From Azospirillum sp. TSH100 (GTDB taxonomy: Bacteria; Pseudomonadota; Alphaproteobacteria; Azospirillales; Azospirillaceae), in contig NZ_CP039634.1 of the NCBI RefSeq assembly GCF_004923295.1, forward strand, positions 2,074,001 to 2,138,000: a stretch of 64,000 nucleotides of DNA, read 5' to 3'. The notes below the pieces were generated by a model, which worked only from the letters and a program-made list of their open reading frames with translations, made no database searches and was not told the DNA's origin. This document shows positions 1 through 9,097 of the stretch, in pieces (position 1 is the first letter of the stretch; every line of letters begins with the position of its first letter). A program made the position numbers and the translations under genes.

Positions 1-269
1 TAGTCGCCCTGGATGGCGCCGGGGGCGGCGCCCTGCACTCCGCCAGCATCCGCATTCGCGGCGAACAGGTCATAGCCGAACTGACGCAACGGCTCGCCGG
101 CACGGGCGGAGAAGGCCGCTTCCAATGGAGAATCGGAGGGGGGCGACAATAGCTGCGGCAATGGACCATCGCTCCGCATCGGTCCCGCGGCCGACACGGT
201 GCAAGCCCACAGAATCAGCGCCGCTCCCGGCGCAAAAAGGGCGAATATCCTGCACGCAGCAGCCAGCAT
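1..269 (-). CDS. Polysaccharide export protein (SLBB/Wza-like), 5' part only
   Basis: An open frame runs from an ATG at 269 off the left edge, so only the first 89 residues are visible. The N-terminus is a hydrophobic signal sequence (about residues 5-29) ending in ACTVSAA. After a Pro/Ser-rich stretch comes PLRQFGYDLFA, then an acidic segment ending GAIQGD. The block RQFGYDLF followed by a DYVLGPGDE-type continuation is typical of outer-membrane polysaccharide export proteins with a Poly_export domain and SLBB repeats. That defining domain lies outside the window, so the family call rests on the N-terminal block alone. The Cys in the signal region is preceded by LWA, a poor lipobox. The gene is divergent from the amidohydrolase at 492. 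Confidence 0.6.
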   Translation of the reverse strand, partial: MLAAACRIFALFAPGAALILWACTVSAAGPMRSDGPLPQLLSPPSDSPLEAAFSARAGEPLRQFGYDLFAANADAGGVQGAAPGAIQGD

Positions 270-491
270 CGATGTCTGTTTACCCCATCAATCACCCGCA
301 CAGCGCGAGTGATTTTTAGTGAACACTATCGCGTGCATTAAGCCGAAAGGCAATGCCCGGCGTCCGGGGCGCCATGCAAAAGCACGGCATCCACGGATGG
401 AATGGAGGGACTATGATGCGGTCTCTTTCCGCAGGACCGAGAAGCTCGGCAGCGAAACAGTCGCGGCGGAACAATCAAGGAAGCCAACGGC

Positions 492-1526
<1,035 letters not shown>

Positions 1527-1609
1527 GGCGAAGAGTTGGGCATGAGCATGGCCGCATCGTTGCCGGTGCGGCCGAATCGTCCTAAATTGATGGGAAGTTC
1601 GGCATCTGA

Positions 1610-2197
1610 TTGAGGATGCAGGCGGTGGCTGCCGACCTTACCATTTCCGGTCTGTCGATCGGGTCCTATTCTACCCCGCGCAGCCTGCCGTTGCGTCGGG
1701 ACGGGAAGGATTCTGCCGGCGCGCAGGATCGGAAGAGCGGCTCCACCGACAGCGTGACGCTGTCCGATGCGGCCCAGCAGCAGGTTCAGAAGCTCAAGCA
1801 GGCCGACACAAGCGTCCGCCAGCACGAAGCGGCGCATCAGGCGGCGGGCGGCGCCCATGCCGGCGGTGCCTCCTTCACCTTCACGCGCGGGCCGGACGGC
1901 AAGAACTACGCCACCGCCGGCGAGGTGCCGATCGACGTCAGCCCGGAATCGGAGCCGGCGGCCACAGTCGCCAAGATGGAACAGGTGAAGGCTGCGGCAC
2001 TCGCTCCGGCCGACCCGTCACCGCAGGATTTGCGGGTTGCCGCGCAGGCCGACGCGGCGAAGCTGCAAGCCCAGTCCGAACAGCGCCGACAAGGTGGTGA
2101 TACCGCATCCGGACGTGCGGCGGCCGCCTATGGAGCGGCACAGTCTCTTGGCAATGGTCGGAGCGATTTCGGAACGGGGAGGGGACTGACGGTCTGA
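1610..2197 (+). CDS. SprA-related putative metalloprotease (CJM1_0395-like)
   Basis: A 195-residue protein with a low-complexity N-terminal half and a conserved central block (about residues 60-150). The block holds [18 protein letters not shown], whose HEAAH resembles an HExxH zinc site, then a Gly/Ala stretch, [21 protein letters not shown], and [30 protein letters not shown]. This order matches the SprA/CJM1_0395 family annotated as putative metalloproteases; no substrate is established. There is no signal peptide or membrane segment. The start may be TTG at 1610 (GGGAAG at 1592-1597) or ATG at 1616. The stop codon sits inside a strong inverted repeat shared with the convergent nitrilase gene. 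Confidence 0.7.
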   Translation: MRMQAVAADLTISGLSIGSYSTPRSLPLRRDGKDSAGAQDRKSGSTDSVTLSDAAQQQVQKLKQADTSVRQHEAAHQAAGGAHAGGASFTFTRGPDGKNYATAGEVPIDVSPESEPAATVAKMEQVKAAALAPADPSPQDLRVAAQADAAKLQAQSEQRRQGGDTASGRAAAAYGAAQSLGNGRSDFGTGRGLTV

Positions 2198-2230
2198 TGC
2201 CGCGGCAGCGGCTCCGACCGTCAGTCCCCT
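2180..2230. terminator. Bidirectional terminator hairpin
   Basis: A 15-bp perfect inverted repeat (2180-2194 with 2216-2230, AGGGGACTGACGGTC and its complement) flanks a 21-nt GC-rich loop. It lies between the convergent SprA-like and nitrilase genes and includes the end of the former. There is no long T tract. Confidence 0.7.
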
Positions 2231-2240
2231 TCTGCTCGGA

Positions 2241-3149
2241 TCAACGACGCGGAGTCGTTTCGCCGTCAAGCGTCAGCAGCGCGCCGTAAAGTTCCGGCCG
2301 GCGGTCGCGGAAGACGCCCCAGGAGGCGCGCTGGGCCGCGATGCGATCGAGGTCGAAGCTGGCGGTCAGGACCGCACGGCTTTCGCGGTCGGCCTGCGCC
2401 ACGATTTCCCCCTGTGGCCCGGCGATGAAGGAGGAACCGTAGAAGGTCAGCGCGCAGCTTTCCCCCTGTTCCACCCCGACACGGTTGGAGGCGACCAGCG
2501 GCATCAGGTTGGCGCCGGCATGACCCTGCATAACCCGCGTCCAGTGGCCCTGGCTGTCGATGGAGGAGTCCTGCGGTTCCGACCCTATGGCAGTGGGATA
2601 GAGCAGAATCTCCGCCCCCTTGAGTGCCATAACGCGGGCGGTTTCCGGGAACCACTGGTCCCAGCAGATGGCGCAGCCGACAGTGGCGTAGCGGGTCTTG
2701 AACACCCGTATGCCGGTGTCGCCAGGGCTGAAATAAAACTTTTCCTGATAGCCGGGGCCGTCGGGAATGTGGGACTTGCGGTAGATGCCAAGCAAGCTGC
2801 CGTCCGCATCGACCATGGCCATCGAGTTGTAATAGGCGTTGCGCGCCTTCTCGAAGAAGCTGACGGGAATGACCACCGACAGCTCGCGCGCCAGAGCCTG
2901 CATCCGTTCGATCACCGGATGCCCCTCGGCGGGGGCGGCCAGCTCGAACAGCGACTGCTTTTGGTCCTTGCAGAAATAGGGGGTCTCGAACAGCTCCTGC
3001 GGCAGGATGATCTGCGCGCCCTTGGCCGCAGCCTCGCGGATCAGCGATTCGACGCCGTCGACGTTGGCGGCACGGTCCCAACTGCAGACCATCTGGGTGG
3101 CGGCGACGGTGACGGTACGGGACGAAGGAACGGTCGGCGAAGCGGTCAT
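2241..3149 (-). CDS. aguB: N-carbamoylputrescine amidase-type nitrilase
   Basis: A 302-residue carbon-nitrogen hydrolase that probably converts N-carbamoylputrescine to putrescine, CO2 and ammonia in the arginine/agmatine route. The nitrilase triad is visible: Glu52 in LPQELFETPYF, Lys125 in YRKSHIPDGPGY and Cys162 in GCAICWDQWFPE. The FETPYFCKDQ and IPDGPGYQEKFYFSPGDTG blocks are characteristic of the AguB subgroup. I chose the ATG at 3149 because AGGAG lies about 13 bases upstream, and the open frame further 5' (to 3224) has no family similarity. No agmatine deiminase is visible beside it, so the exact substrate is inferred from subgroup motifs. Confidence 0.85.
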   Translation of the reverse strand: MTASPTVPSSRTVTVAATQMVCSWDRAANVDGVESLIREAAAKGAQIILPQELFETPYFCKDQKQSLFELAAPAEGHPVIERMQALARELSVVIPVSFFEKARNAYYNSMAMVDADGSLLGIYRKSHIPDGPGYQEKFYFSPGDTGIRVFKTRYATVGCAICWDQWFPETARVMALKGAEILLYPTAIGSEPQDSSIDSQGHWTRVMQGHAGANLMPLVASNRVGVEQGESCALTFYGSSFIAGPQGEIVAQADRESRAVLTASFDLDRIAAQRASWGVFRDRRPELYGALLTLDGETTPRR

Positions 3150-3687
3150 CGCGGGCACACGGCTCCTATGACGGTCAGGTTGCTGTTTGTGTGACCAAAG
3201 GTCGCGGCGGTTACAAGGGACCAAAAGGAAATTATCAACAATTTAACGAAATAATCACTTTCCCAGCTCGCTGATGTACGAATTGCCAAATAAAACCTAC
3301 CAAAGCAGCAATCATCATACCGTTCATCATATGCGGATATGGTGTCCACAATCGGCGTCCGGAAGATGGGCGTGACACAAGGCGGCCATGCAACGAGTGG
3401 AGAGGGGCGTTCTGTTTGTTCTGGAGCCGAATCGGCAGCTTTGGGGTGACATATCATTGCATGTCGGCGATCGATGGCTGCGCAATTGATTTGCGCTTTG
3501 CACACAACACGTTATGATTGGATGACGCAGCCACGCCCCTTCGTGCCAAGGTGGTGTTACGAGACAGGCATGGACCCGGCGGATGCAAAAGCGGCGTCGT
3601 CGCCTCGACAGGCGGTCGTCCGATGCTTGCAGCCGGTGGGCCGGGGGTGGTTGGGGGCACGGGAACGACGGCAGAGAGATTGTCGGT
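3150..3687. other. Intergenic region between divergent nitrilase and marR genes
   Basis: This 538-bp gap is clearly richer in A+T than its surroundings, especially 3180-3340, which suggests promoters for both divergent genes. Short open frames exist on both strands, but none has a convincing start, conserved motif or high-GC codon pattern. The only specific signal I can name is the palindrome/promoter candidate at 3480-3518. Confidence 0.5.
3480..3518 (+). promoter_or_regulatory. Candidate promoter with overlapping palindromic operator
   Basis: GCGCAA-N5-TTGCGC (3480-3496) is a perfect dyad. Its right half can act as a -35 (TTGCGC), followed after 16 bases by TATGAT (3513-3518), a good -10. 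It lies about 170 bp upstream of the marR start, where an autoregulatory site would be expected. No binding data support this. Confidence 0.35.
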
Positions 3688-4203
3688 ATGGAGGCGTCTG
3701 TCAAGGGGTGGGAGCCGGAACGCCCCGGCGAGTCGGAGGACGCGGCCGGTTCGGCCGATGGTGCTTTATCGTTCGTCGTCCGGGAGGTGAATCGTGCTTT
3801 CGCCCGTGCTCTTCAGACGCGCATCGCGCGGTCCGGAGTCAATATGGGCCAATGGTTCTTCCTGCGCGCCCTGTGGGAGGAGGACGGCCTGACCCAGCGG
3901 GAGTTGAGTCACCGGGTGGGCATGATGGAGCCGACCACCGTCACTGCCGTCAATGTGATGGAAAGCCAGGGGCTGGTGCAGCGCGTGCGCAACAGCCATG
4001 ACCGCCGCAAGATGAACGTCTTCCTGACCGACAAGGGGCGTGCGTTGCGTGAGACGATGATGCCCAGCGCTTCGGAAATCTCCCAAATCGCCATCGAAGG
4101 CATCGCGCCGGAGGATCTGGATCTGGCGCTGGACGTGCTGCGTCGTGTCGGCGCCAACCTCAACGCTGCCTGCGCGGCCGCCCGCGACGGCGAAGAAGGG
4201 TAA
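3688..4203 (+). CDS. MarR-family transcriptional regulator
   Basis: A 171-residue winged-helix regulator. After an acidic N-terminal tail (about 1-25) comes the dimerisation helix (LSFVVREVNRAFARALQTRI). The DNA-binding core follows (GLTQRELSHRVGMMEPTTVTAVNVMESQGLVQR), and then the wing with the MarR hallmark NSHDRRKMNVFLTDKG. The ligand is unknown. I chose the ATG at 3688 because AGAGAGA precedes it at suitable spacing, and the upstream in-frame extension is Arg/Gly-rich with no similarity. It is preceded by a long AT-rich region with a palindrome, consistent with autoregulation. The neighbouring nitrilase is divergent and is the simplest candidate target. Confidence 0.85.
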   Translation: MEASVKGWEPERPGESEDAAGSADGALSFVVREVNRAFARALQTRIARSGVNMGQWFFLRALWEEDGLTQRELSHRVGMMEPTTVTAVNVMESQGLVQRVRNSHDRRKMNVFLTDKGRALRETMMPSASEISQIAIEGIAPEDLDLALDVLRRVGANLNAACAAARDGEEG

Positions 4204-4303
4204 TGCAGTAGGAAGATAAGTCGCGGTGGGCGGCGGGCGCTATGCCCGTCCAGCCCTAACGCGTCTATGGCAGTCCAGTCGCCCTGATTAGCCGCCGTCT
4301 CGA

Positions 4304-5620
4304 TCAGTCGTCATCCGGCTCCGGTGGCGGGGGCAGGCTGGCACCTGTCAGGTTGGCGCCGGTGAACTTGGCGTCACGGATGTTGGCATCGCTCAGGATC
4401 GCGCCGGTCAGGTTGGCATTGCTGAAATCGCAGTCGGACAGGTTGGCGCCCCGCATGTTGGTGCGCACGCAGGAACTGCCGGTCAGCCGGGCACCGGTCA
4501 GGTTCGCCGCCCACAGACGGCCGGTCGGCTGTCCATCCGGTCCCTTTATATCGACCCAGCCGACGCCGGCCCCGTCCAGGCGTACCCCGTCCATGTTGGC
4601 GCCGCGCAGGTTGGCGCCGTCCAGGATCGCTCCGCTGAAATCCGCATCGGCGAGCACCGCTTCGGAGATGTCGCACATGATCAGCAGCGCCTCGCGCATT
4701 TTGGCGCCGCTGAGATTGGCCCGCTTCAGGTTGGCGCCCGACAGGTTCACCCCCGTCAGGTCGATGTGGCTGAGGTCGGCGCCGGTCAGATCGGCCCTGG
4801 CACCCATCGTCCCGTTGGTGTTGATCCAGGTGTAGTGGCTGTGCAGCGCCTGCTGGATCTGGACGGAGAAATTGTCGGCGGATCGCGCCAGATTGGCGCC
4901 GGTGGTGTCGGCGCCGGCCAGATCGGCGCCCTCCAGCTTCGCTCCCTGGAGGTCGGCGTTGCGCAGGTTGGCGCCGGCCAGCATCGCACCGGTCAGGTTG
5001 GCGTCGCGCAGCACTGCACCTTGCAGGTTCACGCCGGACAGGTTGCTGCCGCGCAGATCGGCGCGGGCGAGGTTGCAGCTTTTCATGCTGGCCCGCATCA
5101 GCGTGGCGCCTGTCAACAGCGCGCCTTCGCAATCGGCGCCATTCATCGACACATCCGTCAGGTCGGCGCCCGACAGGTTGGCGTTGTTCAGCGACGCATC
5201 GTCGAAATCCGTGCCCGACAGGTCGGAACGGACGAAGTCCAGTCCCTTGCCGCCCTTACTGCCGCCGGGCCCGCCATAGAGCAGGGCGCCACCGCGCAGG
5301 TCGGCCTCCTTCAGGATGGCACGCTTCAACTTGGCGCCGCGCATGTGGGCGCCGCGTAGGTCGGCGCGGTAAAGGTTGCATCCGGACATGTCCGCCTTCG
5401 TCAGGTGCGCGGCGAACAGGTCGGCGGTGCTGAGATTGGCGTTGGACAGGTCGCAGTGGGACAGGTTGGCGCCTGACAGCTTGCCTTGGGCCAGATTGAC
5501 CCCGGACAGGTTGGACCCTTCCATGTTCGCCATGGTCAGGTTGGCGCGCGAACCGCCTGACTTGTTCTTCAGCCAGCGCTCGTGCTTTTCCAGCACGGCA
5601 ACCAACTCGTGCGGTGTCAT
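4304..5620 (-). CDS. Pentapeptide-repeat protein with two repeat blocks
   Basis: A 438-residue protein made almost entirely of A(D/N)LXX pentapeptide repeats (for example ADLRGAHMRGAKL, SGANLSHCDLSNANL), which fold as a right-handed quadrilateral beta-helix. Each repeat block begins with a similar non-repeat module: HERWLKNKSGGSRANL at the N-terminus, and HSHYTWINTNGTMGARADL around residue 262. This points to an internal duplication. A Gly-rich insertion (LLYGGPGGSKGGKG) near residue 115 breaks the first block, and a WVDIKGPDGQPTGRLW insertion breaks the second. There is no signal peptide, TM segment or partner domain. The function is unknown; some family members mimic DNA to protect gyrase, but nothing here shows that role. 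ATG at 5620 has AGGA close upstream. Confidence 0.85.
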   Translation of the reverse strand: MTPHELVAVLEKHERWLKNKSGGSRANLTMANMEGSNLSGVNLAQGKLSGANLSHCDLSNANLSTADLFAAHLTKADMSGCNLYRADLRGAHMRGAKLKRAILKEADLRGGALLYGGPGGSKGGKGLDFVRSDLSGTDFDDASLNNANLSGADLTDVSMNGADCEGALLTGATLMRASMKSCNLARADLRGSNLSGVNLQGAVLRDANLTGAMLAGANLRNADLQGAKLEGADLAGADTTGANLARSADNFSVQIQQALHSHYTWINTNGTMGARADLTGADLSHIDLTGVNLSGANLKRANLSGAKMREALLIMCDISEAVLADADFSGAILDGANLRGANMDGVRLDGAGVGWVDIKGPDGQPTGRLWAANLTGARLTGSSCVRTNMRGANLSDCDFSNANLTGAILSDANIRDAKFTGANLTGASLPPPPEPDDD

Positions 5621-5808
5621 CGATCCTGTCCGGTCTGCATGGTTGCGTGGTCCATCGATAGACCAGTGTCCCGAAATAATCTATGCCAAAGGTTAAGGCC
5701 GCGTCCAATGCCGGGGCGGGTTGGCGCGGGCGGCCCCAGGTACCATTTGCGGGACGCCGGGCGTCGATCCGCCTGTAACAGTCCAGTCGGAACAAGGAGT
5801 TGGGTATC

Positions 5809-6528
5809 ATGTCGGGTGGACACACGCTTGCAGCTTTCGACGCCGAACTGGCGGCCCTGCGCGGCGCCATCGACCGGATGGGTGAACTGGTGGAGCGTCA
5901 GGTCGGGCTCGCGCTCGATTCGCTGGCCGGTCCCGATGCCGACATCGCCGGCGAAGTGCTGAAAGGCGACGCCGAGATCGACCGCCTGGAGTCGGAGGTG
6001 GAGGCGATGACCGTCCGCCTGCTGGCCCTGCGCCAGCCGATGGCAAAGGATCTGCGCGAGATCGTCGCGGCGTTGAAGATCGCCTCCAACCTGGAACGGA
6101 TGGGCGATTTCGCCGGATCGGTCGCCAAGCGGGCGGTCACGCTGGCCACCCTGCCGGTGGCGCCGCCGGTCGCCTCGCTGGTCCGCATGGGGCGGATGGT
6201 GCAGGCGATGATCGGCGACATGCGGCGCGCCTTCACCGAACAGGATGTCGAGCTTGCCATCTCCGTCCGTGACCGCGACGGTGAGGTCGACGCCGCCTAT
6301 ACCGCGCTGTTCCGCGAATTTCTGACCTACATGATGGAGACGCCGGCGCAGATCACCGGTTGCACCCATCTGCTGTTCGCCGCCAAGTCGATCGAGCGCA
6401 TCGGCGACCACGCCACCAACGTGGCGGAGAACATCAGCTTCCTGGTCAAGGGCCGCCTGCCGTCGGATGAACGCCGCAAGGAGGATCTCAGCAGCTACGC
6501 CGTCGCCCCGCCGCGGGACGACGCGTAA
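5809..6528 (+). CDS. phoU: Phosphate signalling/transport accessory protein PhoU
   Basis: A 239-residue all-helical protein with two PhoU repeats (about 10-105 and 115-215). Both carry the metal-binding E/DXXXD-type helices, as in LKIASNLERMGDF and LFAAKSIERIGDHATNVAENI. PhoU normally couples the Pst phosphate transporter to the PhoR/PhoB system and restrains phosphate uptake. Here it stands alone without pst or phoB genes, as sometimes happens in alphaproteobacteria. The ATG at 5809 is chosen over the in-frame TTG at 5800 because AAGGAG (5794-5799) is nine bases before the ATG and abuts the TTG. Confidence 0.93.
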   Translation: MSGGHTLAAFDAELAALRGAIDRMGELVERQVGLALDSLAGPDADIAGEVLKGDAEIDRLESEVEAMTVRLLALRQPMAKDLREIVAALKIASNLERMGDFAGSVAKRAVTLATLPVAPPVASLVRMGRMVQAMIGDMRRAFTEQDVELAISVRDRDGEVDAAYTALFREFLTYMMETPAQITGCTHLLFAAKSIERIGDHATNVAENISFLVKGRLPSDERRKEDLSSYAVAPPRDDA

Positions 6529-6538
6529 CAGGGAACAC

Positions 6539-6567
6539 TTGACAGGCTGCCCCGCCCTGTGTTGCGG
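6539..6567 (+). promoter_or_regulatory. Predicted trp promoter
   Basis: A perfect TTGACA (6539-6544) is followed, 17 bases later, by a weak -10 (TTGCGG, 6562-6567). The first base of the trpL ATG (6576) falls where transcription should start. This predicts a leaderless trpL transcript, as known for the trp leader of Sinorhizobium meliloti. Confidence 0.5.
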
Positions 6568-6575
6568 TTGCAGCC

Positions 6576-6653
6576 ATGAACAAGTCCTCGCCCCTCCTGT
6601 CGCAGCATTGGTGGTGGCCCGTCTCCAACGGGCCGGCCCGGCGACGCGCGTGA
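6576..6653 (+). CDS. trpL: trp operon leader peptide
   Basis: A 25-codon ORF whose codons 12-14 are three consecutive Trp codons (6609-6617). It lies between phoU and trpE(G). No Shine-Dalgarno sequence precedes the ATG, but a consensus -35 sits 37 bases upstream, so the mRNA may start at the AUG. The Trp codons abut the first arm of a set of mutually exclusive hairpins, so ribosome stalling on scarce Trp-tRNA would decide between antitermination and termination. It is too short for routine ORF calling. Confidence 0.9.
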   Translation: MNKSSPLLSQHWWWPVSNGPARRRA

Positions 6654-6704
6654 GCGTGGATTGAAAAACAAAGGGCCGCCCGGTGCATCCGGAGCGGCCT
6701 TTTT
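6616..6704 (+). promoter_or_regulatory. trp transcription attenuator
   Basis: Arms 1 and 2 form GGCCCGT (6616-6622) with ACGGGCC (6628-6634), loop CTCCA. Arm 2 can instead pair CGGCCC (6634-6639) with GGGCCG (6673-6678), the antiterminator. Arms 3 and 4 form the terminator GGCCGCCCGG/CCGG-A-GCGGCC (6674-6699) followed by five T. Stalling at the Trp codons (6609-6617) covers arm 1 and frees arm 2, the classical arrangement for read-through into trpE(G) when tryptophan is low. Confidence 0.88.
6671..6704 (+). terminator. Intrinsic terminator of the trp leader
   Basis: The stem GGCCGC (6674-6679)/GCGGCC (6694-6699) is extended by CCGG/CCGG with one bulged A, and ends in a T run at 6700-6704. 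Termination here would release an RNA of about 130 nt carrying trpL. Confidence 0.85.
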
Positions 6705-6805
6705 CCTGACCCGGCACAACGGGTCACCCAGCGGAAGAACGGACAGGCAGGCGGAAGCACCGGGCGTCGTCATCGACAAGACGCACGAACCGGAGCAACT
6801 CCGCC

Positions 6806-9034
6806 ATGATCCCGTCCCACCTGTTCCTCGCCGACCAAGCTTTTCTTGGCCCGTTCACCGCAACCACCGGCGGCGGCCTTGGCCTACACCGCACTGCCGA
6901 ACCGGTGGGGCTGGCCGAGGCGATCGATGCGCTGGTCACTGCGCTCGACGAGCGGCGTGGCCTGTTGCTGTCCGGCGGGGTGGAGGCGCCGGGCCGCTAC
7001 CGGCGACAGGCGCTGGGATTCGTCGATCCGCCGCTGTCGGTGACCGCCCGTGGCCGCAGCGTGCGCATCGATGCGCTCAACCCGCGCGGCCGGTTGTTGC
7101 TGCCCGCCGTGGCCGGCGCGTTGGATGGGCATGAGGCGATCGTCGGGCTGGAGGTCACCGCCGGCCGGGTCACGGCCCTGGTGCGCCGTCCGGCAGGCTC
7201 CTTCGCCGAGGAGGAGCGCAGCCGCCAGCCCTCCGTCTTCAGCGTGCTGCGGGCGCTGATGAGGCTGTTCGCCTGCCCGGACGAGCCCTTCCTGGGGCTT
7301 TATGGCGCCTTCGGCTACGACCTCGCCTTCCAGTTCGAGCCGATCCGGCGTCGGCTCGAACGGCCGGACGACCAGCGCGATCTTGTGTTGTATCTGCCGG
7401 ACCGGCTGCTGGTGGTCGACCATGCCGCCGGGGTGGCGTGCCACTTCGCATATGAGTTCGTGGTGGATGGCGTCTCGACTGCGGGGATCGCGGGGGGCGG
7501 CCGGGTCCATGGCTATCGCCCCGACACCAACGCCGCCGCGGAGTGCGACCACGCCCCCGGTGAATATCAACGAGTGGTGCGGGCGGCAAAGGAGGCCTTC
7601 AATCGCGGTGACCTTTTCGAGGTGGTCCCCGGCCAGACCTTTGCCGAGCCCTGTGCCGACAGCCCGGCCACCATCTACCGGCGTCTGCGCGCCGCCAATC
7701 CGGCCCCCTATGAAGCGCTGATCAACCTGGGCGACGGCGAGTTCCTGGTCGCCGCCAGCCCGGAAATGTATGTGCGTGTCGGCGGTGGACGGGTGGAGAC
7801 CTGCCCGATCTCCGGCACCGTGGCGCGCGGGAGCAATGCGTTGGCCGACGCCTCGCAGATCCTGACGCTGCTGAACTCGGCGAAGGATGCGGCGGAGCTG
7901 ACCATGTGTACCGACGTCGACCGCAATGACAAGGCGCGGGTGTGCGAGCCCGGCTCGGTCCGCGTGATCGGCCGGCGGATGATCGAACTGTACTCCCGCC
8001 TGATCCACACCGTCGATCATGTGGAAGGCCACCTGCGCGAGGGCTTCGACGCGCTGGACGCCTTCCTCACCCACAGCTGGGCGGTGACGGTGACCGGTGC
8101 GCCGAAGCGCTGGGCCATGCAGTTCCTGGAGGACACCGAACGCTCGCCGCGCCGCTGGTACGGTGGGGCCTTCGGCCGCATCGGTTTCGACGGCGGGATG
8201 GACACCGGGCTGACCCTGCGCACCATCCGCATGAAGGACGGCTTGGCCTTTGTCCGCGCTGGCGCCACGCTGCTGGCCGACAGCGACCCGGATGCGGAAG
8301 ATGCCGAATGCCGTCTGAAGGCGTCGGCTTTCCTCGACGCGGTGCGCGGCGCCGCTCCGCGGCTGTCGGTGGTCCAGAACACCGTCCGGCGGAGCGGCGA
8401 GGGCAGGCGGGTGCTGCTGGTCGACCACGATGACAGCTTTGTCCACACGCTGGCTGACTATTTCCGTCAGACCGGCGCCGAGGTGACGACCCTGCGCCAT
8501 ACCCATGCGCGCACCGTGCTGCGCAGTGATCCGCCCGATCTGCTGGTGCTGTCGCCTGGACCGGGGCGGCCGGGCGATTTCGATGTCGGCGGCAGTGTGC
8601 AGGCGGCGCTCGACCTTGGCGTGCCGGTGTTCGGCGTCTGCCTGGGCCTGCAAGGTATGGCCGAGCATTTCGGCGCGCAACTGGACCGCCTGCCGGAGCC
8701 TATGCATGGCAAGGCCTCCCCATTGCGTCACCAGGGCGGTGGTCTATTCGAAGGGTTGCCGCAGGGGATGCAGGCCGGCCGCTACCATTCGCTGGTGGCT
8801 CGGCGCGACAGCCTGCCGCCGGACCTGCGGGTCACGGCGGAGACGGATGACGGAACGGTGATGGCGATCGAGCACCGGACTCTGCCGCTGGCCGCGGTGC
8901 AGTTCCATCCCGAATCGATTCTGACGCTGGATGGAGGGACCAATGGAGGGGCAGGGCTCGCTCTGGTCGCCAATGTGATGGAAAAGCTGGCCGGGCGCGT
9001 GGCCAGGATGCCGGAACGCGAAGCGGCGGCCTGA
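6806..9034 (+). CDS. trpE(G): Anthranilate synthase, fused TrpE-TrpG
   Basis: A 742-residue fusion that makes anthranilate from chorismate and glutamine, the first committed step to tryptophan. The TrpE part (about 1-520) has the N-terminal regulatory region with LLLSGG, then the chorismate-binding core (FEVVPGQTF, CPISGTVARGS, ELTMCTDVDRNDKARVC, LTHSWAVTVTGAPK, YGGAFGRIGFDGGMDTGLTLRT). The glutamine amidotransferase part (about 530-742) has LSPGPGRPGDF, Cys612 in GVCLGLQG and His701/Glu703 in VQFHPES. Fused trpE(G) genes are known in rhizobia and Azospirillum. The ATG at 6806 has GGAG ten bases upstream and follows the attenuator by about 100 bases. No other trp genes are adjacent. Confidence 0.96.
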   Translation: MIPSHLFLADQAFLGPFTATTGGGLGLHRTAEPVGLAEAIDALVTALDERRGLLLSGGVEAPGRYRRQALGFVDPPLSVTARGRSVRIDALNPRGRLLLPAVAGALDGHEAIVGLEVTAGRVTALVRRPAGSFAEEERSRQPSVFSVLRALMRLFACPDEPFLGLYGAFGYDLAFQFEPIRRRLERPDDQRDLVLYLPDRLLVVDHAAGVACHFAYEFVVDGVSTAGIAGGGRVHGYRPDTNAAAECDHAPGEYQRVVRAAKEAFNRGDLFEVVPGQTFAEPCADSPATIYRRLRAANPAPYEALINLGDGEFLVAASPEMYVRVGGGRVETCPISGTVARGSNALADASQILTLLNSAKDAAELTMCTDVDRNDKARVCEPGSVRVIGRRMIELYSRLIHTVDHVEGHLREGFDALDAFLTHSWAVTVTGAPKRWAMQFLEDTERSPRRWYGGAFGRIGFDGGMDTGLTLRTIRMKDGLAFVRAGATLLADSDPDAEDAECRLKASAFLDAVRGAAPRLSVVQNTVRRSGEGRRVLLVDHDDSFVHTLADYFRQTGAEVTTLRHTHARTVLRSDPPDLLVLSPGPGRPGDFDVGGSVQAALDLGVPVFGVCLGLQGMAEHFGAQLDRLPEPMHGKASPLRHQGGGLFEGLPQGMQAGRYHSLVARRDSLPPDLRVTAETDDGTVMAIEHRTLPLAAVQFHPESILTLDGGTNGGAGLALVANVMEKLAGRVARMPEREAAA

Positions 9035-9097
9035 GGGGGCCGCCGCGTTCGTAAAGATCCAGTGGTGGGAGTGACGGGGAACCCCGTTACTCCACCA
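9023..9097. terminator. Convergent terminator hairpins after trpE(G) and gapR
   Basis: Two stem-loops lie in tandem. GCGGCGGCC/GGCCGCCGC (9023-9046) spans the trpE(G) stop. A longer stem (9063-9079 with 9082-9097, one bulge, one G-T pair) runs into the gapR stop codon. Neither has a long T tract. Confidence 0.6.

Noticed and set aside
4353-5359. Dense repetitive pattern that could suggest a CRISPR or satellite array
   Set aside because: The repeats follow codons of pentapeptide units in the coding gene; spacing is 15 bp, not conserved repeat-spacer units.
6884-8731. 615-codon minus-strand ORF opposite trpE(G)
   Set aside because: Shadow frame; the plus strand encodes all conserved anthranilate synthase motifs, and the antisense product has no recognisable domain.
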